From Dactylis glomerata (taxonomy: Eukaryota > Streptophyta > Magnoliopsida > Poales > Poaceae), in contig QXEO01000339.1 of the NCBI GenBank assembly GCA_007115705.1, positions 7,714,518 through 7,778,517 on the forward strand: a DNA stretch of 64,000 nucleotides. Direction: 5' to 3'. Every line of letters starts with the position of its first letter. Position 1 is the first letter of the stretch. A program made the translations under genes and the position numbers. Under the pieces are notes generated by a model, which ran no database searches, was not told the origin of the DNA, and saw only the letters and a program-made list of their open reading frames with translations. This document shows positions 31,657-41,600 of the stretch, in pieces.

Positions 31657-32759
31657 GGAAAAAGTCCATTTCAAACCTTGAATTTGTAGGGGTTAGACGA
31701 ATGAGACCCTGAACTCAAAATCCCGGTCGTTGGCACCCTAAACTTATCAATCCCGATCTATTTTGAACCCTATATCTGTTTGCCACACTAGGAATGCATC
31801 AATCCCGACCGGGATTACAATCTGCTCTCACTGACATGTGAACCCTACATGTCAGAACCTTCTTTCCCAAATATCTCCCCCACATTTCCCTTATTCTGCG
31901 TCTGGATTCCAGCTTGCGGCCAACGGCCATGGCGAGCGAGGCACCACATAAGCAAGCAGCAGCGAGCAGCGCTCTTCTGCGGACGGGGTCCCCTCCGAGA
32001 ATCGGGAACTCATCGCGCAGCTCCGTGGCGACAGGTCTCACACGACGCGTGTGACGCTCGCCAAGCCAAATTCCGCTTTGTGGCCATTCCCTGGGAAGCA
32101 GCCATGCGCGTGTCCTCGCCCTCAGGAAGCTGACGCCGCTGGATAGGACGGCAGGAGCGCAGCCTGGACTAGGGGCGGCCGGGACATCGATTTGGTACGA
32201 TCCAGGAGCAAGGTCCTCAGTGCACTGCCAGTCATCGGGAAGACGGCGCCGTTCCGACGGGCCTCTACACGAAAACATTTGGTGATGAACCTGCTGCTAA
32301 CTGCTCGCTAGCTTGTATGTAGCTAGCATCGTTAGCACACACATGCCTAGCTCAAAGGCCTAGCTAGCTCGAGCACGTCTGACAGGCGTACGAGCTTCAC
32401 GAGCATCATGCTCATTCGATGAGCTGGTGCCGCTCTGGTTCGCTTAACTGCTCGCCATCATGCCGGTGGCGTTGCACGTCCTTACATCTAAGTACATTAT
32501 TTGCCTCGTTTTCAGATTTTTATAGCTGTACAGATTAGAGAGATTGGACAGAGATACGAGAGGTAGAAGATAGATATGACAAGTGGGCCATCTTAGTCAG
32601 TGAGAGTATAATTTTGAGATTTTTTTTGGGTGAAAACCAGTTTCGGGGTTTAGAATAGACCGGGATTCACAAGTTTGGGGTGACAACGACCGGGATTTCG
32701 AGTTCAGGGTTCAATTTGTCCGACCTCTATGAGTTCAAGGTTTAATATGGACTTTTTCC
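31657..32759. mobile_element. Mutator-type (MULE) non-autonomous element 1
   Basis: Terminal inverted repeats of about 130 bp beginning GGAAAAAGTCCAT(T/A)T(C/T)AAACC, with a perfect 9-bp target duplication CCGCGCCTG (31,648-31,656; 32,760-32,768). Long TIRs plus 9-bp duplications define Mutator-type elements. Length 1,103 bp and no transposase. The interior (31,850-32,280) is GC-rich with frames open on both strands (159 codons on the minus strand), so it may be a Pack-MULE carrying a captured gene piece. Confidence 0.93.
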
Positions 32760-32768
32760 CCGCGCCTG

Positions 32769-33300
32769 TGGAGCTCGCCAACTATCCCGTTGAGCGCCCA
32801 CCGGTGCCAGCGACGGCCTCGACAAGGGGATGCCCTGCCAACAAATGTGCCCACTGCAGGGCCATCAGCACCCATCGCTGACCGCACCGGCTGTGGGGTC
32901 ACCAAGCCGCGCCTCGACGGTGGCAAACATGCCGTACCAAGGCATCGCGTCCTGGAGCCGCGCCGACGGCTCCTTCACCCGGCCCCGTGCCTAACAGCCG
33001 TGGGTCGGGCCGCTCCGTCGCCCGCGCCCAGCGACCGCGCGACGGACTGCTCCGCTGTTGCCGCGCCCAGTAGCCGTGACTCCAGCTCCCATAGCAGTTC
33101 CCTTCCCAGCGAGGTCCTCGCCTTCGAGGCGGATCCTCGCGACCTCATGGCATGGGCGCGTGGCGCGGCTCTCACGCAGCGACTCGAGCTCCCGGCGCGG
33201 GGATGCTCTCGCGGCTTCCGGCCGACACGTCCTCGAGGGAACCTTCGGTCAGGAACTCGACGAGAGAGAAAGGGGATTGATGTGGCCTAGAAAGGATTGA
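32769..33300 (+). other. Helitron body, GC-rich, open frame of 166 codons
   Basis: Continues the sequence cut by MULE 1. The open frame 32,790-33,290 is Ala/Arg/Ser/Pro-rich with no recognised domain, and GC-rich sequence gives long chance frames, so I do not call a gene. A part (SLPSEVLAFEADPRDLMAWARG) looks more protein-like than the rest. Confidence 0.3.
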
Positions 33301-33315
33301 GCAGGTGAAGGGATA

Positions 33316-34837
33316 GGTGATCTGATATTCCAACTAGTAGGAACCGACGAGTTCGCTTACCCCTGTGGAGACTGCCCCTGTGGCGATTCCCCGATCCCCA
33401 TCCCGTCCCTCCCTAACTCTTCTCTCTGGCAGCTCCTCCGGCCTCTCTCCTCCTCGTCGCCGGCGGCCACGGTGGCCGGTGGTGAGGGGGAGGGAGGTTC
33501 GGTCGTCTTCCCAGTTGATTTCCTTTAGGATTAGCCTCTCAAATAAGGTAGATCTAGAGTTCCTCTTCTCCCTCTTTGTGATGTCCATGGAGGCCACGCT
33601 GGGGGGAGATCAAGGTATCGATCGTTGCTGTTTGTCCACCCTCGAGCTCCTGTCCAAGAAGAAGCAGATCCATCCCGTCCCCATGGCTGCGAGCTTCAGC
33701 TTGCTGGAGTCGTCATGGAGGCAGGCCATGGTCATCGATGCTATTGTTGTTTTCAGCTGTGATTCAAGAAGACGGAGCTGGGCCTGGGTGCGGGCTGGGG
33801 CCGGCTGTTCTCTGATGCCTCGTGCCCGGATGGATTCCAACCGCCATGATCTCCGCTGGGTGTTTGAACACAAGGGTGTTAGTCTTGTCGTCAACCTCTG
33901 CCTCTGTAGTCCAACGACCAAGCTGTTGCAGGTCTCTGCATATGGGGGCGATCACTCTTTTTGTGCTTGGTTTGTTGCTGATTTGTTTGGCATGGGTGAT
34001 AAAAATTATGCATATCATCGGGAAGAGGGCGAGCACTTTCAGAACTCACCAAAGCAAGGCGCAATTAAGGCAAGTTCTCCAAAATTTCAGAGATCAATTG
34101 CTATTTATGCCTCAAATATGATTGCGGTTTTGGATGTTGAGCATCGGTTTGTCGCCACTGCATCAATGCCTAGTCCTGTTATGTGCTGTGATGCCATCAT
34201 GGTGGTGGCGTGCAGCCCGGACTCTATATGTTTGAAGATTTTGGGTGACACAATTGAGGCAGGTGCTTTAAATTGTCATATGGCCTCAATACATGTTGAT
34301 GGCAAAGCTAAAGGTTCAATTGAGCAGGATTATTCTAAAAGTTACAGTTGCACAATTTGCACTTGCTTATCATTGTCAGATGATAGACTTGTTGAAGATG
34401 CAGTCTCTTTGCTGTTCGGGCTGTGTCACCGGAGGTGGACGGCAACTCCTCCGTCGTTGATCCCCAGATTTAACAGCAGGGACACTGTGAGTTGGAACTC
34501 GGTGATAGTCATTACATATCTACAGTTCAACTCTTCACCTCGTGTGCATTTTCCAGATAGACCGTCGGGAGAGCCACCCGCGGGGCATCAACTGGATCGC
34601 ACCACTATCGAGGCCCTTGAAGATTGCAGGTGCGGCAATTTCGAGTCCGACTTGTCGACGGACGAACGAACGCCGTATGGTTCCATTTGTGATCTTCAGC
34701 ACCTTCATGAGTTTAGATCGACTTCTTGTTGTATTGTGCACCTGGGCACCTATCTTTCTTGCTCTACTGTTGAGAGCCATGTAATGATGTACCATGATCC
34801 TTAATGTTAATATATCTAGTTTGTTCAAAAAAAAAAA
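33316..34837 (+). mobile_element. Poly(A) retroposon with 15-bp target duplication
   Basis: The 1,522-bp insert ends in 11 A's (34,827-34,837) and is flanked by GCAGGTGAAGGGATA on both sides (33,301-33,315; 34,838-34,852). Poly(A) plus a long perfect target duplication means LINE-type retrotransposition. It has no endonuclease or reverse transcriptase, so it is a non-autonomous LINE derivative or a retroposed mRNA. It starts in GC-rich leader-like sequence and has no introns. Confidence 0.88.
33365..34804 (+). CDS. Long open frame in the poly(A) retroposon, unknown product
   Basis: No stop for 479 codons. The first ATG in frame is at 33,581 (MSMEATLGGDQGIDRCC), giving 407 residues. The product is Ser/Cys-rich with scattered hydrophobic segments (VIDAIVVFSC, SLVVNLCLCS). 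No domain recognised; it is not a known LINE ORF. The stop (TAA 34,802) lies 22 bp before the poly(A), unusually close for an mRNA, so the frame fills almost the entire element. It could be chance, but 1,440 nt without a stop at moderate GC is unlikely by chance. Confidence 0.45.
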   Translation: METAPVAIPRSPSRPSLTLLSGSSSGLSPPRRRRPRWPVVRGREVRSSSQLISFRISLSNKVDLEFLFSLFVMSMEATLGGDQGIDRCCLSTLELLSKKKQIHPVPMAASFSLLESSWRQAMVIDAIVVFSCDSRRRSWAWVRAGAGCSLMPRARMDSNRHDLRWVFEHKGVSLVVNLCLCSPTTKLLQVSAYGGDHSFCAWFVADLFGMGDKNYAYHREEGEHFQNSPKQGAIKASSPKFQRSIAIYASNMIAVLDVEHRFVATASMPSPVMCCDAIMVVACSPDSICLKILGDTIEAGALNCHMASIHVDGKAKGSIEQDYSKSYSCTICTCLSLSDDRLVEDAVSLLFGLCHRRWTATPPSLIPRFNSRDTVSWNSVIVITYLQFNSSPRVHFPDRPSGEPPAGHQLDRTTIEALEDCRCGNFESDLSTDERTPYGSICDLQHLHEFRSTSCCIVHLGTYLSCSTVESHVMMYHDP

Positions 34838-34852
34838 GCAGGTGAAGGGATA

Positions 34853-35503
34853 AGGCTAGGTGAGGTGATAAGGCGAGAGGGGCCAGGATTCTAATCGAAC
34901 GGTTCACTGCGCGCCGCACGAGAGGCAGAGCTGTGCGGCGCCTCTTTGTATCTTTCCCCTAAAATGAATGAATGTGTCCCGTATTCCATTGATCCGGCGT
35001 TCCGTTTCGCCAACTATCGTCGCGGCGTTTTGAGTTTCAGGCTTTTATCGAACCCATGAAATTTGGCCTTTGGGCCATACATGAAATCCACCTGGCATCC
35101 CCGATTCCCTTCACCCGTATAGCGTTCCCGTCTTCCTCTGCTAGGCGGCTAGGGTTAGCGCCGCCATCCTCACGCTCGCCGCCGTGACACAACCGCGCGA
35201 CGCTGCTGCCCTTGTACTGGGCATCCTCGCTGCGCACAACACCCACTCATCCGCCTCCCTGCGGATCGTCGCTGCGTCAGACCATCACGACGCCGTCGCC
35301 ACCCTTGTACAGTGCATCATCGCCACATCCACGACCAGGATTTCTCCATATGTGAAGCGCTCATGGAAACAGCCCAAGCCGCTGCCGCTGGCACGTGCAC
35401 CGCCATGTCTCCCGCGCTCAGCCCCTCGCGGATTCACTCCTCTACGAGCAGGACCAATGATAGAAGGTCAGCCCGGGCAGCAGAAGCCGGTGAGAGGCGG
35501 AGA
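34853..35503 (+). other. Helitron body before the reductase fragment
   Basis: Contains what looks like a plant promoter/leader (GGCTAGGGTTAGCGCCGCC near 35,145) and a GC-rich stretch with open frames (35,184-35,552), one reading ISPYVKRSWKQPKPLPLA and another DFSICEALMETAQAAAAG. No protein named. It may be another captured exon joined upstream of the reductase exons. Confidence 0.35.
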
Positions 35504-36570
35504 TGTATGTGGTGAAACGGGATGGGTAGCGAGAGGCCATCCACTTCGATAAGATCACAGTGCGGCTCAAGAAGCTCCGGTATGGCCTCATCCCGGGTGT
35601 CTGCGACCCCACCCTCGTGGCTTAGAAGGTATGCGCCCGCGTCTACGTGGGCGTCGCCACCAACTAGCTCGCCGCTGAGGCCGCCGCTGCCATGACCGCA
35701 TCCCAATTCCCACCTCAGCTAAGCCTCTGTAAACTCCTCCCTCCACCCTCACAGAACTGACCTGTGATTTGGCCCTCTGTATGCTATTGCAATCGCACAC
35801 TGCCTGTGTGATTTGATGATTGTTAACTTTTTTTTGTTTTCTTGCAATATACAGCTTGCCGCAAGGATCCTGGTCTCCAACCTGTACAGGAACACCAAGA
35901 AATCCTTCTCAAAGACGTATGTGCTTCTGTATTACGCATAGAGGATGAAATTTTCATTATTCCTGTTGTGATGATGTTGTGTTCCTTTCTTGTTGCAGTG
36001 TGAAGATCATGTATAAGCATATCAATGAGAGGTCTGGGTTGATGTCTCCCGTGATCTCTGATGATTTCATGATTCCTCCCATTTTACTATATCACAGTTA
36101 AGGACATTGTAGTTAAGATGTAATATGCTAAAGTATGATCATCTGGCACCCTAGCACAATTGTGGTTTGGTTATTAGTTTTTCTGGTTGCACTCACATAA
36201 GTAGCTGGTTGTTTATGATTTACAACGGTTTATTATTTATTGGTTCATTTATTTTATTTTTTGATGATTTTTTAATCAGTTTGGCGCTCTGTTACATTGT
36301 TCTATTATGTGGAATGATACTTTTCAAATGCTTTATTAGATTAGTATATATGCATTGTATTATAGATGGAATTTCTATTTCAGTTTAGTGTATATGTGTT
36401 GGTGATTGATATACAATATCGCTTGGACAGGGAAAGACCATAGACATATGTTGATGAGAGTTTCTGTTGGGATGCATATAAAGAGGATATTGAGTCAGCT
36501 GATAAAACATACCATTGCTTCTCCAACCATTTTCTGGCACTCCAAGACCTCAAGTACTTCACCAACTACT
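35504..36570 (+). pseudogene. RNR1: Captured fragment of ribonucleotide reductase large subunit
   Basis: Exon 1 (35,504-35,718) reads MYVVKRDG, then REAIHFDKITVRLKKL, YGLIPGVCDPTLVA and KVCARVYVGV: the N-terminal ATP-cone of eukaryotic ribonucleoside-diphosphate reductase, which makes dNTPs. Exon 2 (35,855-35,916) is LAARILVSNLYRNTKKSFSK. Exon 3 (35,999-about 36,075) is VKIMYKHINERSGLMSPVIS. Exon 4 (from 36,431) has HMLMRVSVG and, one frame on, KEDIESADKTYH. Introns are kept, so the source was genomic DNA. Lesions are three TAG stops in exon 1 (35,528, 35,621, 35,666), a likely donor change at 35,719 and a frameshift in exon 4. The catalytic C-terminal part is absent. Confidence 0.88.
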
Positions 36571-36769
36571 ACAAAAAAATTAATATTGATTCTCAATGTT
36601 TTATATTTATTTGCCTATTCTCTGTGATGCAGTTAATTGATTTTTTCTTATCTGCATGCTACTTTGTCACACCTTGCAAATAATTGTAGCACATCAATCA
36701 TGAATGAGCTCTTCAATATTATTTATCGTCTGAACTATGCCATCCACTGTCTTCCTTTGTACTTTATTT

Positions 36770-37260
36770 GTACAGGGACCAGAGATCTCTTCCTGGAGTC
36801 ATTATGGACCTCCCAACATTTAAGAAGGGCAAGGTAAATTGACGTGATTGCACTCTCCTTTGCAAGGAAAGGATCATGCCTTCAATGGTCTGAAGTGTGC
36901 TTGCTGAACATGCAAAGTCGATCATGCTTATGTCCAAGGTTTGTTTCATCTCCACAAGCTTGCATTTCTTTGGGCTGCGTTACTGTTTACTTATTATGTT
37001 ATCAGTTTATTACGTGCAGGCTGAGAATGTCCAACATCTTAGTGGCAGAGCCATATGTGGATCGCAGTGCAGTTTTCAAGTTGATTAATAAAGCAGCCCC
37101 AATTCCTTTGAGCCCGCTGGAGTGTTATCTACAAAGCATACTCATGTTTGTTCTCATGAGGGGATGTTTTGCCAAGCACAGGCCACAGCCATGCCGACTA
37201 ATATCTTCCATCTACACTTTGGTTTTTGTTCAATCTGTACATCGTTAATATAGCCTTACG
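36770..37260 (+). other. Further exon-like pieces, unidentified
   Basis: Three exon-like blocks with splice-like borders: about 36,778-36,834 (donor GTAAAT), about 36,845-36,940 (donor GTTTGT after TGTCCAAG) and from 37,021 after TTACGTGCAG (AENVQHLSGRAICGSQCSFQ). They may be later reductase exons, much decayed, or pieces of another captured gene. One frame of the first block reads RDLF..LW, which recalls a reductase motif, but this is too short to rely on. Confidence 0.35.
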
Positions 37261-37355
37261 ATTGTTTCATTCCAGGATAACAAATAGGTTTTTTTTGTGA
37301 CCATTGGCGAATCCTACGGAAGGAGTACTAATTTGTTCAAGGATCTGATCGCTAA

Positions 37356-38087
37356 GGGCATGTACAATGCAGGCGCTTAAGGCATGTACAACGGGAACTC
37401 TTATCTGCGGGCGCTAGGAATTTGTTCCCAGTCGATCGGCAGTTGCCTCGTTCGATCCCGGGCGATAGGCGCTTAGTTGCGAGCGTCGACGCAAAAAGAT
37501 GCGCCCGGCGCTTCATCATGAATTGGCCCGCGGCAGGGAAATCGGACCCGTGTGGTTGGAACAACAAGCGCCTCAAACTGGAGGCCCTGCGTTGAAACCA
37601 TGGACTCCTCTATCGGACGCTAGGATTAATATCCGTTCCTTTCTCCCCTCAGGCGCCTCAACAAGCGCTCAGCATTGAATATGCCCTTAGAGACGACGCT
37701 AGGATCTTATTCCCGACCATTTTAGCTAATTCCCAGTCTATCCCAGGATCATCGTTTGCGTCGCCGCTTATCTTTGCGTCGAGCGCTCCAGCGAAATATA
37801 TTCGCACGATTGACTAGCCTGGCGGCGGGCGCTTGTTCAGGCGCAAAGACAGGGAATTATCTCAACAGAATCAGTCACACGATCAGTAAGATTTTTCGCG
37901 GGCGCTTGGTCTCACGCGTTGGGAGGAGATGGGCGCTAGCGTATCCTTTTGTTTCCCGTAATTTCCGGTAGCGCCTGTAGATTGGATCTTGCGTTGGGCA
38001 GATGGACTCTTAGCTGATAAATAGATTTTGTAGAAATTTTTTCTCGCGCTTAAGCGCCCGTACAAGCGTCTAGCGCTGTACATGCCC
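37356..38087. mobile_element. Tourist/Harbinger-like MITE (outer)
   Basis: Ends GGGCATGTACA and complement TGTACATGCCC with target duplication TAA (37,353-37,355; 38,088-38,090). 732 bp with the nested element; no coding sequence. Many GCGC-containing short repeats (GGGCGCTTG, CAAGCGCC). TIR motif and TAA duplication fit PIF/Harbinger-type MITEs. Confidence 0.75.
37379..37686. mobile_element. Related MITE nested in the outer MITE
   Basis: Starts AGGCATGTACAACGGG and ends ATTGAATATGCCC, with TTA on both sides. It shares its end motif and internal GGCGCT repeats with the surrounding element, so a family member inserted into another member near its left end. Confidence 0.6.
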
Positions 38088-38090
38088 TAA

Positions 38091-39210
38091 GGGTTACAGC
38101 TGCTGCCACCAAGCCTGGATACACTTCCTTTTTTTCTATAATCTATAAGGCATAACCCTCACTAGCAATTATAACATCCCAAGCAGCAGCGACATCCAGC
38201 CGATGCCAAGTTCACCGTGGTATCGAGAGGCGGCAGTGACTAGAGTGCAAGATTCGAGCAGGCTACCAACACCATGCAGAGGAGCTTTGGGAAGCATGAA
38301 CCAGGGCTCTTCAGGGATGGTTTTGAATGTAAGTGCTCGGCCAACGTTGTTGTCTAGCATGCCAGGGCGCTAGAGGCAGCAAGGAAGATTGGGAGTGACG
38401 GAGGCGTGAAGAGAGGTTGGAAGGTCCATCTCATTAGGATTATGGGTAGCCCCGAAGAGCTTTAAATCAGCAAGGGGAAGAAGTAGTCATGTCGAAAAAG
38501 TTGTGCATTTCTCTGAGATTTATATCTTAAGGAAACATGAAAGATTTGAATCAAAAGCTTATAAGATGTCCTCACTGTTAATTTGTGCACAGTGAAGGTC
38601 AAATATATAACGAGAAAGATCACATGGTGTAGATGCCAAAAGAGTTTCTCTAGAAATGATATACTGTTTATTTGAATGCTTACTTGACTTTGTGACAACC
38701 AAATCCATTTCATCTCAATAAGAATTTCACTGATACTATCGACGTTTGTGTATTTTTTCTTGCTGACCCATTTTTTGGGTGTTGCTTGTCATCTCTTTAA
38801 ATGAGAGTTCATCGGTGAAGGCTTTGGTGTCACGGGTGTTCGAGCGGATGATGATCGAACGTGGCACCGAGCATCTACATTACGACTTCTCTTCCAACTA
38901 TTTATCCATCTTCTCTACCAATCTGGATGAAGGTGATTGCCCTCGTGAAGTGGGATGAGGTGGGTATGGAGACACATATCTTTGTTAGTGAAGTGGGGTG
39001 AGATGGCAATGAAGACACTTATCTCTTATTGGCGCACCACATAGTAATGCCGTGGACGTGTTGAAACTGGCCGGTTTCTATATAACATTACGGCTATACT
39101 GAAAATAACTTACTTTGTAGGCCTCCGTTTTGAAACATGTCGTTTTCTATGTAACATTATAGATATATTGACAAGAACTTACTTTATAAGCTCTCAACTA
39201 CAATTTTTGA
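38091..39210. other. Helitron body, right part
   Basis: AT-rich sequence with a more gene-like stretch at about 38,165-38,440. The minus strand there is open for 63 codons (VGRALTFKTIPEEPWFMLPK) and may be another captured piece. No family recognised. Rest: nothing seen. Confidence 0.3.
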
Positions 39211-39243
39211 ACATCCGTTGCAACGCACGGGCATATTACCTAG
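39211..39243 (+). other. Helitron 3' terminus
   Basis: CCGTTGCAACG (self-complementary stem), CACGGGCA, a short AT spacer, then CTAG followed by T. This is the standard 3' terminator of plant Helitrons and the best evidence for the element. Confidence 0.85.
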
Positions 39244-39606
39244 TATAGGTAAAATAACCAGAATAGCTTATTCTACACCCACCCCTATCTTTGCAACCGT
39301 ACATGATTTTTATTTCACGTAAAATTTAACTTACTTCAAAGGTTGAGGACATAAAAAATATATACATAACATAAAAAAAACTTTTACATGACTTACAAAA
39401 ATACGACAGAAAATACATATTTTCTATTATTTTACACTAATGACTCATACACTATGTTTTTATGTCAATATTTTTTGTTGGTTAGTTAATACGAACATAA
39501 TTATTTGTATACAAACAAAAAATTATTAATTCTAACAACACAAAAATATGTTGGATGCAGAATAACTATTCTGCACCCTAGGAATCAAATAGCGTATATA
39601 TATATA
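39244..39606. mobile_element. Short hairpin-ended segment between (TA)n runs, unclassified
   Basis: About 350 bp of AT-rich, non-coding sequence. Near its left end is AGAATAGCTTATTCT (39,260-39,274), near its right end TGCAGAATA...TATTCTGCA (39,556-39,575). Both sides border (TA)n runs (left: the run split by the Helitron; right: 39,595-39,606). Hairpins at both ends with a TA-rich target suggest a small transposable element of a type I cannot name. Confidence 0.5.
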
Positions 39607-39679
39607 GGGTCCATCTATACTACAACTGGTTGTAGAATAAGAATCTACAACCATCTCTCCTATAAAGGGCCGGATCCTA

Positions 39680-40400
39680 TAGGAAAAACCAACCCGTACC
39701 AATTCCCACCCGATAAACAAAAGCCCGCCCACACCGTTCGTCCCCAACCTCCCAACACCGCTGCATCTCGATCCCCCCGGCGGTGGCGCGCTGTCCCACA
39801 CCCGCCGGTCACCAGGCCGTGCACCCTCGCTGGCCATGGTGCCCCATGATCCCCGCCGGCCACCGGACCAGGTCCTCCCTGCCGGCTCCACGCCCCTCTC
39901 CTTCATGGCTGCCATCGAGCCCCGTCCCACCCCGCCGGCCATGCGCCTCGTCCCAGCGAGTCCCTGCCTCCCTCGCCACCGGGAGGAGCCGGCGCGAACC
40001 CGCCTCCCTCGCCGCTGGCAGGCCTTGGCCGGGCTCTCGACGCTGGTGTGGCCCCAGAGAGAGCCATCTTGAGTCTTGACCCCTTCGGTGACGGCTCCCA
40101 CCGATGGGCCCTGCGACATCCCGCCGGCGCGCCCCCTGCGAGCTCCCGCTGGTGCGCCCCTGCAAGCTACTGGCGGCGCGCCCCTGCGACTTCCGGCCGG
40201 TGCGCCCCCTACGAACTCCCGCCGGCGCGCCCCCTGCGACGGCCAGCAGGACCACCTCCACCCAGCGGTTGCTGCCGAGTATCCCGACCCTGCTAGAGGT
40301 AGTCCCCGTTGTAGCCGACGTGCTCCACTACGCCGACGCAGACCACCGGCCCTCCACTAGCCTCCCGCCTAACCGACGACCACAGGATAAGCCACCAGTG
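39680..40400. repeat. GC-rich block with short tandem repeats
   Basis: Pro/Arg/Ala-type frames open on both strands (195 codons minus, 136 plus), as expected from GC content above 65 %. At about 40,105-40,245 a 25-35-bp unit GCGCCCC(C)TGCGA(G/C)(C)TCCCGCCGG recurs about five times. It resembles a promoter/first-exon island and I cannot support a protein. Confidence 0.5.
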
Positions 40401-40809
40401 GTTACTATGCTTGTGCCATTTACGCTGTCAAGTGTTAACAGCAGTATGCGTGCCTGCAAGATGTTTGTTGTAATACCCGTGAGAGCTAACTTCAATTTTT
40501 CTCTTGCAAATTAGAAACTTGTGATAAATTTCGGGTGACATTTTGACAACGTAAATATGTTTATGTGATAATTACAGAAAAAAATATGTACTATTGTAAA
40601 GTACAAAGGCACTCTTTAGGCAGTACATATACCGAGTATAAAATAAACATGATTATTTAGAACATGCAGTGACATGAAAAACGAGGGGCAGTACGACTTT
40701 AAATCTGTGGGAAGTACAAACGTCCGACCCACAACAGTTCAGCCACGAAATAATTGCTTTTCACTTTTTTTAAAAGTAGCAAAAAATTAAAGGCAGTTTA
40801 GTTGTGCTT

Positions 40810-41600
40810 AGAAGGAAAGTTCTGGAGCGCGATTGGGGGAAGTTCAGACGCACCAAACGCGGCAATTCACCTCGAACATGCTAGAATTTTTATTTAAATT
40901 TAATTTAATTTTTACCACCACGGGAAGTTCAGGAGCGCGATTGGGGGAAGTTCAGGCGCACCAAATGCGGCAGTTCAGCTTGAACATGCTATAATTTTTA
41001 TTTAAATCAGAATTATTTTTTATCACTATGGATAGTTCAAGAGCGCTAACCAAAGCAGTTCAAGTGTGCTACTCGAGGCAGTTCAGGTGGGCTTATGAGG
41101 GAAGTGCAGGTGGTGGCTAGAGGTAGTTCCGGTGAACTAGCAAGACATTTTAGAAAACTCAACCGTGATACACGACTCAAAGCAGTTCAGGTGCACTAGC
41201 GCGGTAAGTTCAGGAACGCTACCATGGGAAGTTCAGGCGCACTAACGAGGGAAGTACATGTGGGCGAAAATTCGGGAAGTTCAAGTGCACTAACGAGGCA
41301 ATTTAGAAAACTCGACCGCGGTGCGCGACTCCAAGCAGTTCAGCTGCACTAGCTCGAAAAGTTCAGGACCGCAACTCCGGGAAGTTCAGGCGTACAAACG
41401 AGGGAAGTACAGGCTAGCGAAACTTCAAGAAGTTCAGCCGCACCAACGATGCAGTTCAGCAACTTGACTCGAGCAGTTCAGGTGCACTAACGCGGCAGTT
41501 CAGAGAAAGTGACCTATAGGCATGACTCAGGGCAGTTCAGGCGCAGTGAGGAGACAGTTCAGGAAAGCAACTCTGAGAAGTTCGAATGCACAAAACGCAT
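40810..41600. repeat. Degenerate array of AGTTCAGG-type units
   Basis: More than 25 occurrences of (G/C)(A/C)AGTTCAGG(T/C)GCACTAACG-like units, 22-35 bp apart, all in one orientation, with some longer insertions (for example AACATGCTAGAATTTTTATT, seen twice). A few more AGTTCAA copies lie at 41,760-41,820 and 42,715-42,785. Function unknown; possibly protein-binding sites like CACTA subterminal repeats. Confidence 0.85.

Larger units (their letters stand above)
6008..39243 (+). mobile_element. Candidate non-autonomous Helitron, heavily nested
   Basis: The 5' end TCTCTACTATTAAAA at 6,008 matches the plant Helitron 5' consensus. The 3' end has the classic CGTTGCAACG hairpin, CACGGGCA, a short AT spacer and CTAG at 39,240-39,243. 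The flanks are A (6,007) and T (39,244), the A/T site Helitrons use, inside a (TA)n run that becomes continuous if the element is removed. No Rep/helicase is seen, so it is non-autonomous. It contains exons of a ribonucleotide reductase gene with introns, as gene-capturing Helitrons do. Most of its length is later insertions. The two ends could in principle belong to different Helitrons. Confidence 0.6.

Noticed and set aside
34827..34852. Poly(A) run as the tail of a large LINE
   Set aside because: The 15-bp duplication at 33,301 limits the insert to 1.5 kb and no LINE enzymes are present.
39532..40296. 195-codon minus-strand ORF in the GC-rich block
   Set aside because: GC content explains long frames on both strands; it runs across the element's hairpin end and has low-complexity composition.
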